This document shows positions 36,788 through 46,350 of a stretch of 64,000 nt of DNA, one piece after another. The number at the start of each line of letters is the position of its first letter. Position 1 is the stretch's first letter. Origin of the DNA: Pokkaliibacter plantistimulans (GTDB lineage Bacteria; Pseudomonadota; Gammaproteobacteria; Pseudomonadales; Balneatricaceae). The position numbers and the translations under genes are program-made. The DNA lies in NCBI RefSeq assembly GCF_003194385.1, contig NZ_LAPT01000055.1:27456-91455 (forward strand). Reading direction: 5' to 3'. Under the pieces are notes generated by a model. That model saw only the letters and a list, made by a program, of their open reading frames with translations, did no database searches and was not told the origin of the DNA.

Positions 36788-37780
36788 ATGAGTGTATTGC
36801 TCGATGTGAAAAACCTGCAGGTCGATCTGCCGACCGCCAATGGCATGCTGCACGCGGTGCGCGGGATCGACTTTCAGGTCAATCGTGGCGAGATGCTGTG
36901 CATCGTCGGCGAGTCAGGCTGTGGCAAGTCGATGACGTCGATGGCGCTGATGGGCTTGCTGCCCAAGCGCGCGCAGTGTACTGCCGAGCGTATGGCCTTT
37001 GATGGCACCGATCTGCTGACGCTGTCGAAAAAGGAGCGCAATCAGATTCGTGGCATGCGCATGTCGATGATCTTTCAGGAGCCGATGACCTCACTGAATC
37101 CGTCTTACACCCTCGGCAACCAGCTCTGTGAAGGCATTCTCAAGCACAAGAAGATCAGCCGCAGCGAAGCCCGTGAGCGGGCGATCTATCTGCTTGAACG
37201 GGCCGGCGTCCCGTACGCGGCAGAACGGCTGGAGCAGTATCCGCATCAGCTGTCTGGCGGTTTGCGCCAGCGGGTGATGATCGCCATGGCGCTGATGTGT
37301 GAGCCTGACCTGATCATCGCCGATGAGCCGACCACGGCGCTGGATGTGACCATTCAGGCGCAGATACTGCGGTTGATCCGCGAGTTACAGCAGGAATTTG
37401 GTACGGCGGTGATTTTCATCACCCACGATCTCGGTGTGGTGGCGCGGATCGCCGACTGGGTGGCGGTGATGTACGCCGGTCAGGTGGTGGAAACCGCGTC
37501 TGCCCGGCAGCTGTTTTCGTCACCGGTGCATCCTTATACCCAGGGGCTGCTGAACTGTATTCCGGTGCCGGGGCGCACTGCTCCCGGTAGCCATCTGCAG
37601 GCGATTCCCGGCGTGGTGCCCAGTCTGGTGGGCGAGCTGCAGGGCTGTGCTTTCCGTAATCGCTGTGATCGTGCCAGTACCGAGTGCACCCGCAGCCAGC
37701 CGCAGTTGATCAGTGTTGACGGCGGGCAGCATCAGGTGCGCTGCCCGGTCATGACGCAGCAATGGCAGGAGGCAGTGTGA
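36788..37780 (+). CDS. Peptide ABC transporter ATPase (DppD-type)
   Basis: 330 aa. Walker [15 protein letters not shown], signature [15 protein letters not shown], Walker [15 protein letters not shown] and the C-terminal oligopeptide/dipeptide extension with cysteines ([12 protein letters not shown]). Cysteines in this tail bind a cofactor in some DppD proteins. Stop overlaps the next start (TGATG). Confidence 0.93.
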   Translation: MSVLLDVKNLQVDLPTANGMLHAVRGIDFQVNRGEMLCIVGESGCGKSMTSMALMGLLPKRAQCTAERMAFDGTDLLTLSKKERNQIRGMRMSMIFQEPMTSLNPSYTLGNQLCEGILKHKKISRSEARERAIYLLERAGVPYAAERLEQYPHQLSGGLRQRVMIAMALMCEPDLIIADEPTTALDVTIQAQILRLIRELQQEFGTAVIFITHDLGVVARIADWVAVMYAGQVVETASARQLFSSPVHPYTQGLLNCIPVPGRTAPGSHLQAIPGVVPSLVGELQGCAFRNRCDRASTECTRSQPQLISVDGGQHQVRCPVMTQQWQEAV

Positions 37781-38613
37781 TGCCTGATTTCGCTCTCGAA
37801 CTGTGTGGTTTGTCACGGTACTTCCAGCTGAAGAAAGGGCTGTTCAAACCGGCCACCGTACTGAAGGCGGTGAACAATGTTTCGCTGCGCATTCCTCCCG
37901 GTCAGACACTGGGGCTGGTTGGCGAGTCCGGGTGCGGTAAGAGCACGCTGGCCAAGATGATTCTGGGGCTGCTGCCGCCCAGTGAAGGGGATGTACTGAT
38001 CAATGACAAAGCTATTGATCTCAGTGATCGCCTGGCGCTGGCCAGACAGATCCAGCCGATCTTTCAGGACCCCTATTCCTCCCTCAACCCGCGCAAGACC
38101 ATCGAGCAGATCATCCGCCTGCCGTTGCAGCTGCACGGGGTCGGGGATGCCGCCAGTCAGCGCAGGGCGGTGAAGGACATCAGTGATCTGGTGGGGCTGC
38201 CCGAGCGTTTGCTGCGTCAGTATCCCGGCCAGCTGTCCGGTGGTCAGCGTCAGCGGGTGGCTATCGCCCGGGCACTGATTCTCAAGCCGGCCATTCTGGT
38301 CTGTGATGAGCCGACCTCGGCGCTGGACGTGTCGGTGCAGGCTCAGATTCTCAATTTGCTGCTCGATCTCAAGCAGGAGCTGGGGCTGACCTATCTGTTT
38401 ATCAGCCACAACCTCGGCGTGGTCGAGCATCTGGTCGACAAAGTGGCGGTGATGTATCGCGGCCAGATTGTCGAGCAGGGGGACCGTGACGCCATCTTCC
38501 ACCATGCGCAGCATCCTTATACTCAGGCGTTGCTGTCATCGGTGCTGACGCCTGAGCCGGGGTTGGGGCTGCCGGAGTTGCCTGACAGCAGTCAGTGGGC
38601 TCAGGCCTCCTGA
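37780..38613 (+). CDS. Peptide ABC transporter ATPase (DppF-type)
   Basis: About 277 aa from the ATG at 37780, which shares an A with the upstream stop; GGAGG lies 7 nt before it. Walker [16 protein letters not shown], signature LSGGQRQRVAIARAL and Walker B AILVCDEPTSALDVS. Second ATPase of the importer; drives the DppBC-type channel. Last gene of the operon; repeat copy D lies immediately after it. Confidence 0.93.
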   Translation: MPDFALELCGLSRYFQLKKGLFKPATVLKAVNNVSLRIPPGQTLGLVGESGCGKSTLAKMILGLLPPSEGDVLINDKAIDLSDRLALARQIQPIFQDPYSSLNPRKTIEQIIRLPLQLHGVGDAASQRRAVKDISDLVGLPERLLRQYPGQLSGGQRQRVAIARALILKPAILVCDEPTSALDVSVQAQILNLLLDLKQELGLTYLFISHNLGVVEHLVDKVAVMYRGQIVEQGDRDAIFHHAQHPYTQALLSSVLTPEPGLGLPELPDSSQWAQAS

Positions 38614-38740
38614 GCCGGTGGGCGATCGGCCACACGGCGTTGAAAAGATCTTCGGAGTGCACATTCAGGCTGACTGAACTGTGCTTCTTCCGTTCTTTTC
38701 GCTCTGTCTGGCCTCGGCTCGCGAGGTCGTGCTAGATGCG
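38611..38740. repeat. Dispersed intergenic element, copy D
   Basis: About 130 bp starting at the DppF-type stop. It retains GGCGTTGAAAAGATCTTCGG, TGCTTCTTCCGTTCTTTTCG, CTGTCTGGCCTCGGCTCGCG and AGGTCGTG; the outer ends are more eroded than in copies B and E. It sits between the ABC operon and the first M20 peptidase. Confidence 0.65.
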
Positions 38741-38898
38741 ACAGAACACGCTCTGAACATTTCCTGACGTTGAATACGCCCTCCCTCTGGCAGGCCGCTG
38801 TCTGCCGGGGTTGGGGGAGCTTTGCCCTCATTGCGTTGTGACGCAGTACATTTTGAAGTAACAAAAACTGCCCGTTGCGGGTAGCTAAGGAGTTTGCC

Positions 38899-40320
38899 AT
38901 GAGTCGCCAGCAGGCCATCCAGGCCGTGGAAGCCTACTTTGATGATGGTCGTTTCTTTACCGATCTGAACGAGCGGGTGCGTATCAAGAGCGAAAGCCAG
39001 AACCCGGAAAGAATTGCTGAACTGCATCGTTACCTGCACGAGATCATCGTGCCGCAACTGGAGGCACTGGGCTTTCGCTGGCAGCTGGTGGACAACCCGG
39101 CCGCCACGGAGCATGAGAAAGCCTGGCCGTTCCTGCTGGCTGAACGCATTGAAGACCCGGCCGCGCTGACGGTGCTGACCTACGGCCACGGCGATGTGGT
39201 CCGCGGCTATGACAGCCAGTGGAAAGCGGGCCTGTCACCCTGGGAAGTGGTGGTGCAGGGCGACCGCTGGTATGGCCGTGGGACGGCAGACAACAAGGGC
39301 CAGCATACGATCAATCTGGCGGCGCTGACGCAGGTGCTGGAGCAGCGGCAGGGCAAGCTCGGCTTTAACGTCAGGATCATTCTGGAGATGGGCGAGGAGT
39401 CCGGTTCGCCGGGGCTGGGTGCGGTGTGTGCCACTTACAAGGAGCAGTTGCAGGCCGATGTGTTTATTGCTTCCGATGGCCCCCGACTGGGTGCGGATCA
39501 TCCCACGGTGTTTCTCGGCTCGCGGGGCTCTTTCAACTTCGATCTGACCGTCAGGCTGCGTGACAGCGGACATCACTCCGGCAACTGGGGCGGGCTGCTG
39601 AGCAATGCCGGCACCCGGCTGGCCCACGCCTGGGCATCCATGGTTGACAGCAAGGGGCGCATTCTGGTGCCGGGATTATTGCCGGACAGCCTGCCGCAGT
39701 CAGTACGCGATGCGCTGAAGGACATCAGCGTTGGTGGTGGCCCCAATGACCCGGAAGTGGATCCGCAGTGGGGAGAGCCGGGGCTGACCCCCACCGAGCG
39801 TGTATTTGGCTGGAATACGCTGGAGATGCTGGCCTGCAAGACCGGTAACCCGGAGGCGCCGGTCAATGCTATTCCCGGGCTGGCGTCGGCCCATTGCCAG
39901 ATCCGCTATGTGGTGGGCAGCGACAGTCAGCACTTTATCGAGCACATCCGCGCGCATCTGGATCAGCATGGTTTCACCGATGTTGAGGCAGCCGCCCACG
40001 GTATGACGCAGATGGAGGCAACCCGGCTTGATCCGCAGGATCCGTGGGTGCAGTGGGCCTTGTCGTCGCTGGCACAGACCACCGGTAAGACGCCGGTACT
40101 GTTGCCGAATCTCGGTGGCTCGCTCCCTAACGATGTGTTTGCTCATATCCTCGGCCTGCCCACGCTGTGGGTGCCGCACTCCTATCCGGCCTGCAGCCAG
40201 CATGCCCCCAACGAGCATGTGCTGGCACCGGTCTGCCGGGAGGCGCTGCAGATCATGGCGGGCCTGTTCTGGGATCTGGCCGAGCAGGGCGAGGGTATCC
40301 GCCAGCAGCGGCAGCAGTAA
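38899..40320 (+). CDS. M20-family metallopeptidase (dipeptidase-like)
   Basis: 473 aa from the ATG at 38899 with AAGGAG 7 nt upstream. Metal-ligand motifs: YGHGDVV, GRGTADNKGQH and EMGEESGSPG (Glu pair); a dimerisation lid lies in the middle. The M20 clan hydrolyses dipeptides, acylated amino acids or related amides in the cytoplasm. Next to a peptide importer, processing of imported peptides is likely (inference). Confidence 0.85.
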   Translation: MSRQQAIQAVEAYFDDGRFFTDLNERVRIKSESQNPERIAELHRYLHEIIVPQLEALGFRWQLVDNPAATEHEKAWPFLLAERIEDPAALTVLTYGHGDVVRGYDSQWKAGLSPWEVVVQGDRWYGRGTADNKGQHTINLAALTQVLEQRQGKLGFNVRIILEMGEESGSPGLGAVCATYKEQLQADVFIASDGPRLGADHPTVFLGSRGSFNFDLTVRLRDSGHHSGNWGGLLSNAGTRLAHAWASMVDSKGRILVPGLLPDSLPQSVRDALKDISVGGGPNDPEVDPQWGEPGLTPTERVFGWNTLEMLACKTGNPEAPVNAIPGLASAHCQIRYVVGSDSQHFIEHIRAHLDQHGFTDVEAAAHGMTQMEATRLDPQDPWVQWALSSLAQTTGKTPVLLPNLGGSLPNDVFAHILGLPTLWVPHSYPACSQHAPNEHVLAPVCREALQIMAGLFWDLAEQGEGIRQQRQQ

Positions 40321-40333
40321 ACGCGACGGTGCT

Positions 40334-40370
40334 CCGGTTCCCCATCAGGCAGGTGCTGGTGGGGAACCGG
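40334..40370 (+). terminator. Hairpin after first M20 gene
   Basis: Perfect 10-bp GC-rich stem CCGGTTCCCC/GGGGAACCGG with a 17-nt loop. No U tract, so it may act as an mRNA stabiliser instead. Confidence 0.45.
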
Positions 40371-40481
40371 GTAATGTCATGGGGCAGTTTTATTGACTCG
40401 ACAGGGTAGCTGACTTGGCGTCAGATACAGTCTTTCTAATCCTCTCCTCATTTTTCATCTGTTCTGACAAGGAGCACTGCG

Positions 40482-41705
40482 ATGACTTCCCTCTTGGCCG
40501 CCGAACCCCAGCAGCAGGGTGAGCTGTCCCGGCTGATGGCCGCCTGTGCCGATCAGGTTTGCGACTGGCTGGCGGGTCAGCAGCAGGCCATGATCGACTG
40601 CCTGCAGGCGTTGGTGGATACCGATTCCAACAGCTATGACCGCGATGGCGTCAATGCCGCCGGTGCGCTGATTCAAAGCTGGCTGGAAGCGGATGGTATC
40701 GAGTGTGTCTGGCACGCCAACGAGACGTACGGCGATGCGCTGGAGGCCCGCATTGGCGGGGGCCAGCAAGCGCCGGTGCTGCTGATGGGCCACCGCGATA
40801 CGGTGTTCCCTAAAGGGACGGTTGAACAGCGGCCCTTTACCCGCGAGGGCATGAAGGCCTTTGGCCCGGGCGTGGCGGATATGAAGTCGGGGCTGGTGCT
40901 GAACTGCTTTGTGTTACGCGCCCTGCATCAGCTGCAGCAGCAGGGGAAGATGGCAATGCTGCCATTTCCGGTCGTGGCCCTGTTTACGGGCGATGAAGAA
41001 ATTGGCTCGCCCGAGGGCCGGCATACTATTCGGCGGGTTGTCGAAGGCGCTCGCGCCGTCTTCAATGCGGAGCCGGGGCGCATCAGCGGCAATGTGGTGT
41101 CGGCCCGCAAAGGCGGCGCCAGCTTTGAAATCCAGGTACAGGGCAAGGCCGCGCATTCCGGCGTCAATCATGCCGATGGGGCCAGCGCTATCGGTGCGCT
41201 GGCTCATATCATTACTGCCCTGCACGGTCTGACGGACTACGAGGCAGGTGTCACTACCAACGTCGGTCTGATCTGCGGTGGGATGTCATCCAATACCGTG
41301 GCCGCCAGTGCTACCGCCAAGCTGGATCTGCGCTTTGTGACGCTGGAGCAGCGCGACCAGGCCTTTGCCCGGATTGAGGCGATTGTGGCGGCGGAGCATG
41401 TGCCGGGCACTTGTGCCAGCCTGATCCTGAAGTCGGAGTTTTCACCCTTTGAGGCGCGCATGAGTGAGCAGTTGCTGGCGTTGTACAAACAGCAGGCCGC
41501 AATCGTCGGATTTGCCGTTGATGGTGAGTTTACCGGGGGCTGCTCTGATGCAGGCTTCACCTCATCCATGGGGGTACCGACACTGTGTGGCACCGGGCCA
41601 GTGGGCGCGAAAATGCATACCGATGCGGAATTCTGTCTGCTCGATACCTTCGTCCCGCGGGCGCAGGCAGTGGCTCGCTCGGTATTGATGCTGGCGGCTG
41701 ACTGA
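40482..41705 (+). CDS. M20-family metallopeptidase (carboxypeptidase G2-like)
   Basis: 407 aa. Motifs MGHRDTVFPKGT, GPGVADMKSGLVLN and TGDEEIGSPEG supply the two-metal centre and catalytic Glu; AHSGVNHADGASAI belongs to the lid. The layout resembles carboxypeptidase G2/ArgE-type enzymes. No signal peptide. Same orientation as the ABC operon and the first M20 gene; probably part of peptide or N-acyl amino acid use. Confidence 0.85.
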   Translation: MTSLLAAEPQQQGELSRLMAACADQVCDWLAGQQQAMIDCLQALVDTDSNSYDRDGVNAAGALIQSWLEADGIECVWHANETYGDALEARIGGGQQAPVLLMGHRDTVFPKGTVEQRPFTREGMKAFGPGVADMKSGLVLNCFVLRALHQLQQQGKMAMLPFPVVALFTGDEEIGSPEGRHTIRRVVEGARAVFNAEPGRISGNVVSARKGGASFEIQVQGKAAHSGVNHADGASAIGALAHIITALHGLTDYEAGVTTNVGLICGGMSSNTVAASATAKLDLRFVTLEQRDQAFARIEAIVAAEHVPGTCASLILKSEFSPFEARMSEQLLALYKQQAAIVGFAVDGEFTGGCSDAGFTSSMGVPTLCGTGPVGAKMHTDAEFCLLDTFVPRAQAVARSVLMLAAD

Positions 41706-41736
41706 CGGCAGGTTCACTTTTTTCAGGCAAAAAAAG

Positions 41737-41758
41737 GGCCCGGCGGGGGCGCCGGGCC
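41737..41758 (-). terminator. Strong minus-strand intrinsic terminator
   Basis: Stem GGCCCGGC/GCCGGGCC with a 6-nt loop. On the minus strand it is followed by a run of seven T, the classical intrinsic form; on the plus strand it has no T run. The only gene transcribed toward it is the phasin, about 490 bp away. Confidence 0.75.
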
Positions 41759-42243
41759 AAGATGCGAGTAAGTCGCTCTTACTCTCAACCAACTTTACAA
41801 ACACCAACGCAGTTGTGAGGGAATCCCAACTGCACGTACCAACAACGAAAGATCCTTAAGACAAAGAAGTAACGCAATAGTGATTAATGAACGTTGAAAA
41901 CACCCACCTCACAATAAGCGCTCGCTCCTGCTGAGACAGTCAGGTTGTGCTGTTACCCCGCACCAATGACTTAAACCGAATCCATCAGACCAACCGGTCA
42001 ATCCGTCCCATATCAAGAGTGAGGCCTGTTCTCGCTTCCCGATAAACATTGGATAGGTAACGTGAGCCGCCAAGAAGCGGAGTTGCATCAGCGTACAAGT
42101 TGCCTTGCGCTGAAGGTGTGCCCACCGCGCTGACTGATGCCTGGTTTCCTGCCGCATACGTCAGTCAGCACTGCGTGGTGGGTATGGAGACTATCGTCCG
42201 TGACGTTCCAGTCCTTGAAAGGCTTACAACATGAGCGTGGTGA
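41759..42243 (-). ncRNA. Possible non-coding RNA or long 3' UTR downstream of phasin
   Basis: A 485-bp stretch between the phasin stop and a strong minus-strand terminator. It holds a small hairpin (GAGTAAG/CTTACTC at 41765-41783) and one 82-codon minus-strand frame (41909-42157) that lacks a convincing ribosome site. Whether this is an independent sRNA or the 3' end of the phasin mRNA cannot be told from sequence. Confidence 0.35.
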
Positions 42244-42600
42244 TCAGGCCTTGAACTGGGTCATCCAGCTCTTCATGGCGCTGCTGTAGGCATCGCTCAG
42301 CTCATCGAACACTTTGCTGCTGGCATCGCGTGCTTCCAGCATCAGGCCCATCTGCTTCTGGGCATTGCTGACGAACTTGCTGTCCAGGTTCTTGGCATAG
42401 ACCGCCTGAGCATCGAAGGCAGCCACGATGTCTTTGGCAGAGGCCAGCTGCTTGGCCTGGTTGATGCTGCTGGAGACCAGCTCACGGCTGTATTCGGAAT
42501 ATTCTTTCAGCATGGTTTCGGCAGTCTTCTTACCGATTTCGCCCAGTTCGATCATGGGCTGATACACTTTCTTGATGTCTTCGAAGGCTGTCTTATACAT
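42244..42600 (-). CDS. phaP: Phasin family protein
   Basis: 118 aa from the ATG at 42600 with GAGGAG 6 nt upstream; an upstream in-frame ATG is less well placed. Amphipathic, helical and rich in Ala, Lys and Glu (DIKKVYQPMIELGEIGKKTA ... KDIVAAFDAQAVYAKNLD ... KSWMTQFKA), fitting the phasin_2 family. Phasins coat polyhydroxyalkanoate granules. No PHA synthase lies in the window. The promoter region has two similar palindromes. Confidence 0.85.
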   Translation of the reverse strand: MYKTAFEDIKKVYQPMIELGEIGKKTAETMLKEYSEYSRELVSSSINQAKQLASAKDIVAAFDAQAVYAKNLDSKFVSNAQKQMGLMLEARDASSKVFDELSDAYSSAMKSWMTQFKA

Positions 42601-42617
42601 AATGCGCTCCTCGTATG

Positions 42618-42694
42618 TTGCGCTGCACAAAGTTGATATGGATGATTTTTAAACAGCACTGGCATTATGTCAACAGCTATTTTGTGCGGTGCAA
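42618..42694 (-). promoter_or_regulatory. Phasin promoter flanked by two similar 13-bp palindromes
   Basis: On the minus strand, TTGACA (42668-42673) and TAAAAA (42646-42651) are 16 bp apart. TTGTGCAGCGCAA (42618-42630, minus) lies after the promoter, and TTGTGCGGTGCAA (42682-42694, plus) just before it; they match at 11 of 13 positions. This arrangement suggests a repressor, possibly a PhaR-type regulator. Confidence 0.5.
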
Positions 42695-42897
42695 TATAGA
42701 AAATTGTTTCAGCCTGAGCGGGTCTTTCCGGAGTGAAAGTAACGCTCTGATTTTATTGAATTTGGGCTTCAGGTAAGTGTGCCATAAGGTATGTTTCAGA
42801 CTGTTGTCAGGCTTGGAGGAGTGAGACTCAGGGCAAACTGCACAGTTCTTTTGACATGGCAGATGGCGGTGAAGAGGGCATTTTTATCCAGTATAAA

Positions 42898-42930
42898 AAC
42901 AGCAAAGCGCCATGTGAGGCGCTTTGCTGT
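42898..42930 (-). terminator. Terminator downstream of pta
   Basis: Stem AGCAAAGCGC/GCGCTTTGCT (10 bp) with an 8-nt loop, preceded on the plus strand by AAAAAC, which gives a T-rich exit on the minus strand. It ends the ackA-pta transcript about 25 bp after the pta stop. Confidence 0.75.
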
Positions 42931-42955
42931 TGTCTGGGGCAGTAACGTCGGGCAA

Positions 42956-45097
42956 TTAGCCCGACTGGGTGGCCTGAATGGCTGTCAGGGCGATGGTAAA
43001 GACGATGTCTTCCACCAGTGCGCCGCGTGACAAGTCGTTCACCGGCTTGCGCATGCCTTGCAGCATGGGGCCGATACTGATGACGTTGGCACTGCGCTGG
43101 ACCGCCTTGTAGGTGGTATTGCCGGTGTTCAGATCCGGGAAGATGAAGACCGTCGCCTTGCCCGCTACGGTGCTGCCCGGCGCCTTGCTGTGCGCGACGT
43201 TTTCCATGACGGCCGCATCGTATTGCAGCGGGCCGTCAATCAGCAGGTCAGGGCGGCGTTCACGGGCGATTCGGGTGGCGGTGATGACCTTGTCTACATC
43301 GGCACCGGTGCCGGAGCCGAGAGTGCTGTAGCTGATCATCGCCACGCGCGGCTCAACACCGAAGGCCCGGGCGGAGTCGGCACTCTGGATGGCAATCATC
43401 GCCAGCTCTTCAGCATTGGGGTCGGGGTTGATGGCGCAGTCGCCATACACCAGCACCTGATCGGGCAGACACATAAAGAAGATCGACGAGACCAGACTGT
43501 AACCCGGTGCCGTCTTGATCAGCTGCAGCGCAGGGCGGATGGTATTGGCTGTGGTGTGTACCGCACCGGAGACCAGTCCGTCGACCGTACCCTGATGCAG
43601 CATCATGGTGCCCAGTACCACATGGTCCTGCAGCTGTTCTTCGGCAATCAGATCAGTCATGCCTTTGCTCTTGCGCAGCTCGACCATCGGCGCCACGTAA
43701 TCACGCCGCACGCTGTTGGGGTCGACGACCTCCACACCTTCACCGAGCACCACGCCACTCTGCTGGGCGATAAGACGGATTTCCTCCGGGTTACCGAGCA
43801 GTACGCAGCGGGCGATCTTGCGTTCGGCACAGATGGCCGCGGCCTTGATGGTGCGCGGCTCGTTGCCTTCGGGCAGAACGATGGTCTTGCTGGCGCGACG
43901 GGCGCGCTCGATCAGCTGGTAGCGGAAGGCCGGTGGCGACAGACGGCGCACATAGTCGCTGCTGCGGAAACTTTGCAGCCACTGATGATCGATATGCAGA
44001 GCACCTTCTTCCTTGACCTTGTTGATACGCTCGGCGTCATCCAGTGGCACTTCCTGATTGAAGCGCTGCATGGTGATGGCTGTCTGCCATGAGCCGGTAG
44101 AAATGGCCATCATCGGCAGGCCGCTGCGCATGGCCTGTTCACACAGGCTCATCACTGAGGGAGCGGGAGTGAAGCCGCCGGTAAATACCAGTGCCGCAAT
44201 TTCCACCCCGTTGAGTGCGGCAAGACAGGTGGCCAGCACCACGTCATCACGATCACCGGGGGCGAACACCAGCGTACCGGGGCGCAGTTCATCAATGACG
44301 TTGGCCACACTGCGGGCCATCATGGCGATGCGCGTGACACGGCGTACCACCATGGCTCCCTCATTGATGATGGTGGCGTCGAAATAGCGGGCAATATCCA
44401 GTGCGCGGGGGGCGCTCAGGCCAGGCGTCCAGGGCAGGGTGCCCAGCAGGCGGAAGTCGTTGCTGAACAGAGTGCTTTGCTCACGCACCTGCTCGGCGCT
44501 GATGCTCTGGGTGAAGGTACGGTCCATGCTGGCATCTGGGCGGGTACGCCCTTCACGGTCGATGGGCGCTCCCAGTTTGTTGACGATGCAGCCCAGTACC
44601 CGTTTGTGTTCGATACCGCCATAGGCACGGGCGGTGATCTCGATGTGATCTTCCAGTTCGGCGGGGGTATCAATCCCCGGTGCGGCCACCAGCACAATCT
44701 CGGCATCCAGCGCACTGGCAATGGCCTTGTTGAGACGGGTCGAATAGTAGTGGCTCTGGGTCGGTACCAGCCCTTCGATGATAACCACATCGCAGTCATC
44801 AGGGCGGTAGTCTTCAAAACGACCGACGATTTCCTCCAGCAGTTCATCACCGCGATCTTCACTGAGCAGCCCTTCGATATAGCGAATTTCCAGCGGCGGC
44901 GCGATGGGATGCTTGCAGGAGGAAGCGAGCATCTGGGTAGAGCGCTCGGGGCCGCTGTCGCCGGGATGCAGCTGGGCAATGGGCTTGAAGAAATGCACCT
45001 TGATACCTTGCTGATCCATGGCATGGAACAGACCCAGTGCCGCTGTGGTGAGGCCGACACCCAGACCGGTCGGCACCAGCATCAGTGTTCTGATCAT
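42956..45097 (-). CDS. pta: Phosphate acetyltransferase (long form)
   Basis: 713 aa, the long gammaproteobacterial type. An N-terminal P-loop-like domain begins LMLVPTGLGVGLTTAALGL; a DRTGG-type middle domain follows; the C-terminal ~330 residues are the catalytic PTA domain (VLPEGNEPRTIKAAAICAER, GLVSGAVHTTANTIRPALQL, NVISIGPMLQGMRKPVNDLSRG). It interconverts acetyl-CoA and acetyl phosphate in the cytoplasm. Starts within 4 nt of the ackA stop, so the pair is translationally coupled. Confidence 0.96.
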   Translation of the reverse strand: MIRTLMLVPTGLGVGLTTAALGLFHAMDQQGIKVHFFKPIAQLHPGDSGPERSTQMLASSCKHPIAPPLEIRYIEGLLSEDRGDELLEEIVGRFEDYRPDDCDVVIIEGLVPTQSHYYSTRLNKAIASALDAEIVLVAAPGIDTPAELEDHIEITARAYGGIEHKRVLGCIVNKLGAPIDREGRTRPDASMDRTFTQSISAEQVREQSTLFSNDFRLLGTLPWTPGLSAPRALDIARYFDATIINEGAMVVRRVTRIAMMARSVANVIDELRPGTLVFAPGDRDDVVLATCLAALNGVEIAALVFTGGFTPAPSVMSLCEQAMRSGLPMMAISTGSWQTAITMQRFNQEVPLDDAERINKVKEEGALHIDHQWLQSFRSSDYVRRLSPPAFRYQLIERARRASKTIVLPEGNEPRTIKAAAICAERKIARCVLLGNPEEIRLIAQQSGVVLGEGVEVVDPNSVRRDYVAPMVELRKSKGMTDLIAEEQLQDHVVLGTMMLHQGTVDGLVSGAVHTTANTIRPALQLIKTAPGYSLVSSIFFMCLPDQVLVYGDCAINPDPNAEELAMIAIQSADSARAFGVEPRVAMISYSTLGSGTGADVDKVITATRIARERRPDLLIDGPLQYDAAVMENVAHSKAPGSTVAGKATVFIFPDLNTGNTTYKAVQRSANVISIGPMLQGMRKPVNDLSRGALVEDIVFTIALTAIQATQSG

Positions 45098-46350
45098 GCT
45101 TGCTCTCCTTGCGCGGCCGCTGCCAGCGCGACGCTGTCACGGGCAATCATCAGTTCTTCATTGGTGGGAATAACCCATGCCGCGGCGTGGCCGTTCTGAC
45201 TGATCTTGCCTGCCTTGCCACGAATACACTGCTCGTTGGCTTCGCTGTCCAGCTGCAGACCCAAAAAGCCCAGCCAGTCGAGGGTGCGGGCTCGGATAAG
45301 CGAGGAGTTCTCGCCGATGCCACCGGTAAATACCAGCGCATCCAGACGGCCAAGGGGAATCATCAGCTCGCCGACGGCCTTGGCCAGACGATAGGCATAG
45401 ATTTCCAGCGTCAGCTGTGCCTGCTCGTGGCCATTTGCTGCGGCTTCCTCGATGGTGCGGCAGTCATTGCTGAGGCCGGAAAGGCCCAGCAGCCCGCTCT
45501 TTTTCCACAGGATGGCATCGATTTCGTCAGTGCTTTTGTTCAGGCGATGAGCCAGATAGGCAATGATGCCCGGGTCAATGGAGCCGCAACGGGTGCCGTG
45601 CACAACGCCTTCAAGCGGGGTCAGGCCCATGGTGGTATCAACCGAGTGGCCATGCTTCACGGCGGTCAGGCTGGCACCATTACCCAGGTGAGCGATGATC
45701 AGCTTCAGCTCGGCCGCGGGCTTGTTCAGCAGGCGGGCGGCTTCAGCGGTGACATAGCGGCAACTGGTACCGTGGAAGCCGTAGCGGCGTACGCCAAGAT
45801 CCCGGTAGTACTCGTAAGGCAGCGGGTAGAGGTAAGCGTAATCCGGCATTTGCTGATGGAAGGCCGTATCAAACACGGCCACCTGTGGCAGCTGCGGGAA
45901 GGCTTCCTGAGCGGCTTCGATCCCCAGCAGGTTGGCCGGGTTATGCAGCGGTGCCAGATTACTGCAGTCGGCAATACGCTGCTGACTCAGGCTGTCGATC
46001 AGAATGGCTTCACGGAAATGTTCGCCACCGTGGACCACACGATGGCCAATCGCCGTCAGCGACTGCACCAGCGCCGGATATCCCAGCAGGTACGTGACCA
46101 GTGCTTGCAGTGCAGACTTGTGAGTATGGGGTGTCAGTGCCTGTGTCTGCTTCGCACCGTTCTGCTTGAAGACGATTTCAGCATCGTCACTGCCCAGACG
46201 CTCGGCCATGCCTGACAAGGGCTGTTCGCCAGTGCTGGCATCGATGACCGCGAATTTGAGGGAGGAACTCCCGCAGTTGAGGACCAGTACATAGCTGGTC
46301 GCGCCGCTGGCGGGGGTACTGTTGATTGAGGCATCGTTCGTAGATGTCAT
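45094..46350 (-). CDS. ackA: Acetate kinase
   Basis: About 418 aa from the ATG at 46350; an in-frame GTG two codons upstream is less likely. ASKHA-fold motifs: VLNCGSSSLKFAVID, RVVHGGEHF, FDTAFHQQMPDYAYLYPLP, RRYGFHGTSCRYV and LGNGASLTAVKHGHSVDTTMG. It makes ATP and acetate from acetyl phosphate, or the reverse. First gene of the ackA-pta operon. Confidence 0.96.
   Translation of the reverse strand: MTSTNDASINSTPASGATSYVLVLNCGSSSLKFAVIDASTGEQPLSGMAERLGSDDAEIVFKQNGAKQTQALTPHTHKSALQALVTYLLGYPALVQSLTAIGHRVVHGGEHFREAILIDSLSQQRIADCSNLAPLHNPANLLGIEAAQEAFPQLPQVAVFDTAFHQQMPDYAYLYPLPYEYYRDLGVRRYGFHGTSCRYVTAEAARLLNKPAAELKLIIAHLGNGASLTAVKHGHSVDTTMGLTPLEGVVHGTRCGSIDPGIIAYLAHRLNKSTDEIDAILWKKSGLLGLSGLSNDCRTIEEAAANGHEQAQLTLEIYAYRLAKAVGELMIPLGRLDALVFTGGIGENSSLIRARTLDWLGFLGLQLDSEANEQCIRGKAGKISQNGHAAAWVIPTNEELMIARDSVALAAAAQGEQA

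Larger units (their letters stand above)
42601..42955. other. Intergenic region between pta and phasin
   Basis: A 355-bp gap. The right-hand neighbour pta ends at a terminator hairpin, and the left part holds the phasin promoter and palindromes. No gene-like frame with a ribosome site was seen in 42700-42895. Confidence 0.45.

Noticed and set aside
41909..42157. 82-codon minus-strand frame downstream of phasin
   Set aside because: No convincing ribosome site and atypical composition; more likely non-coding.
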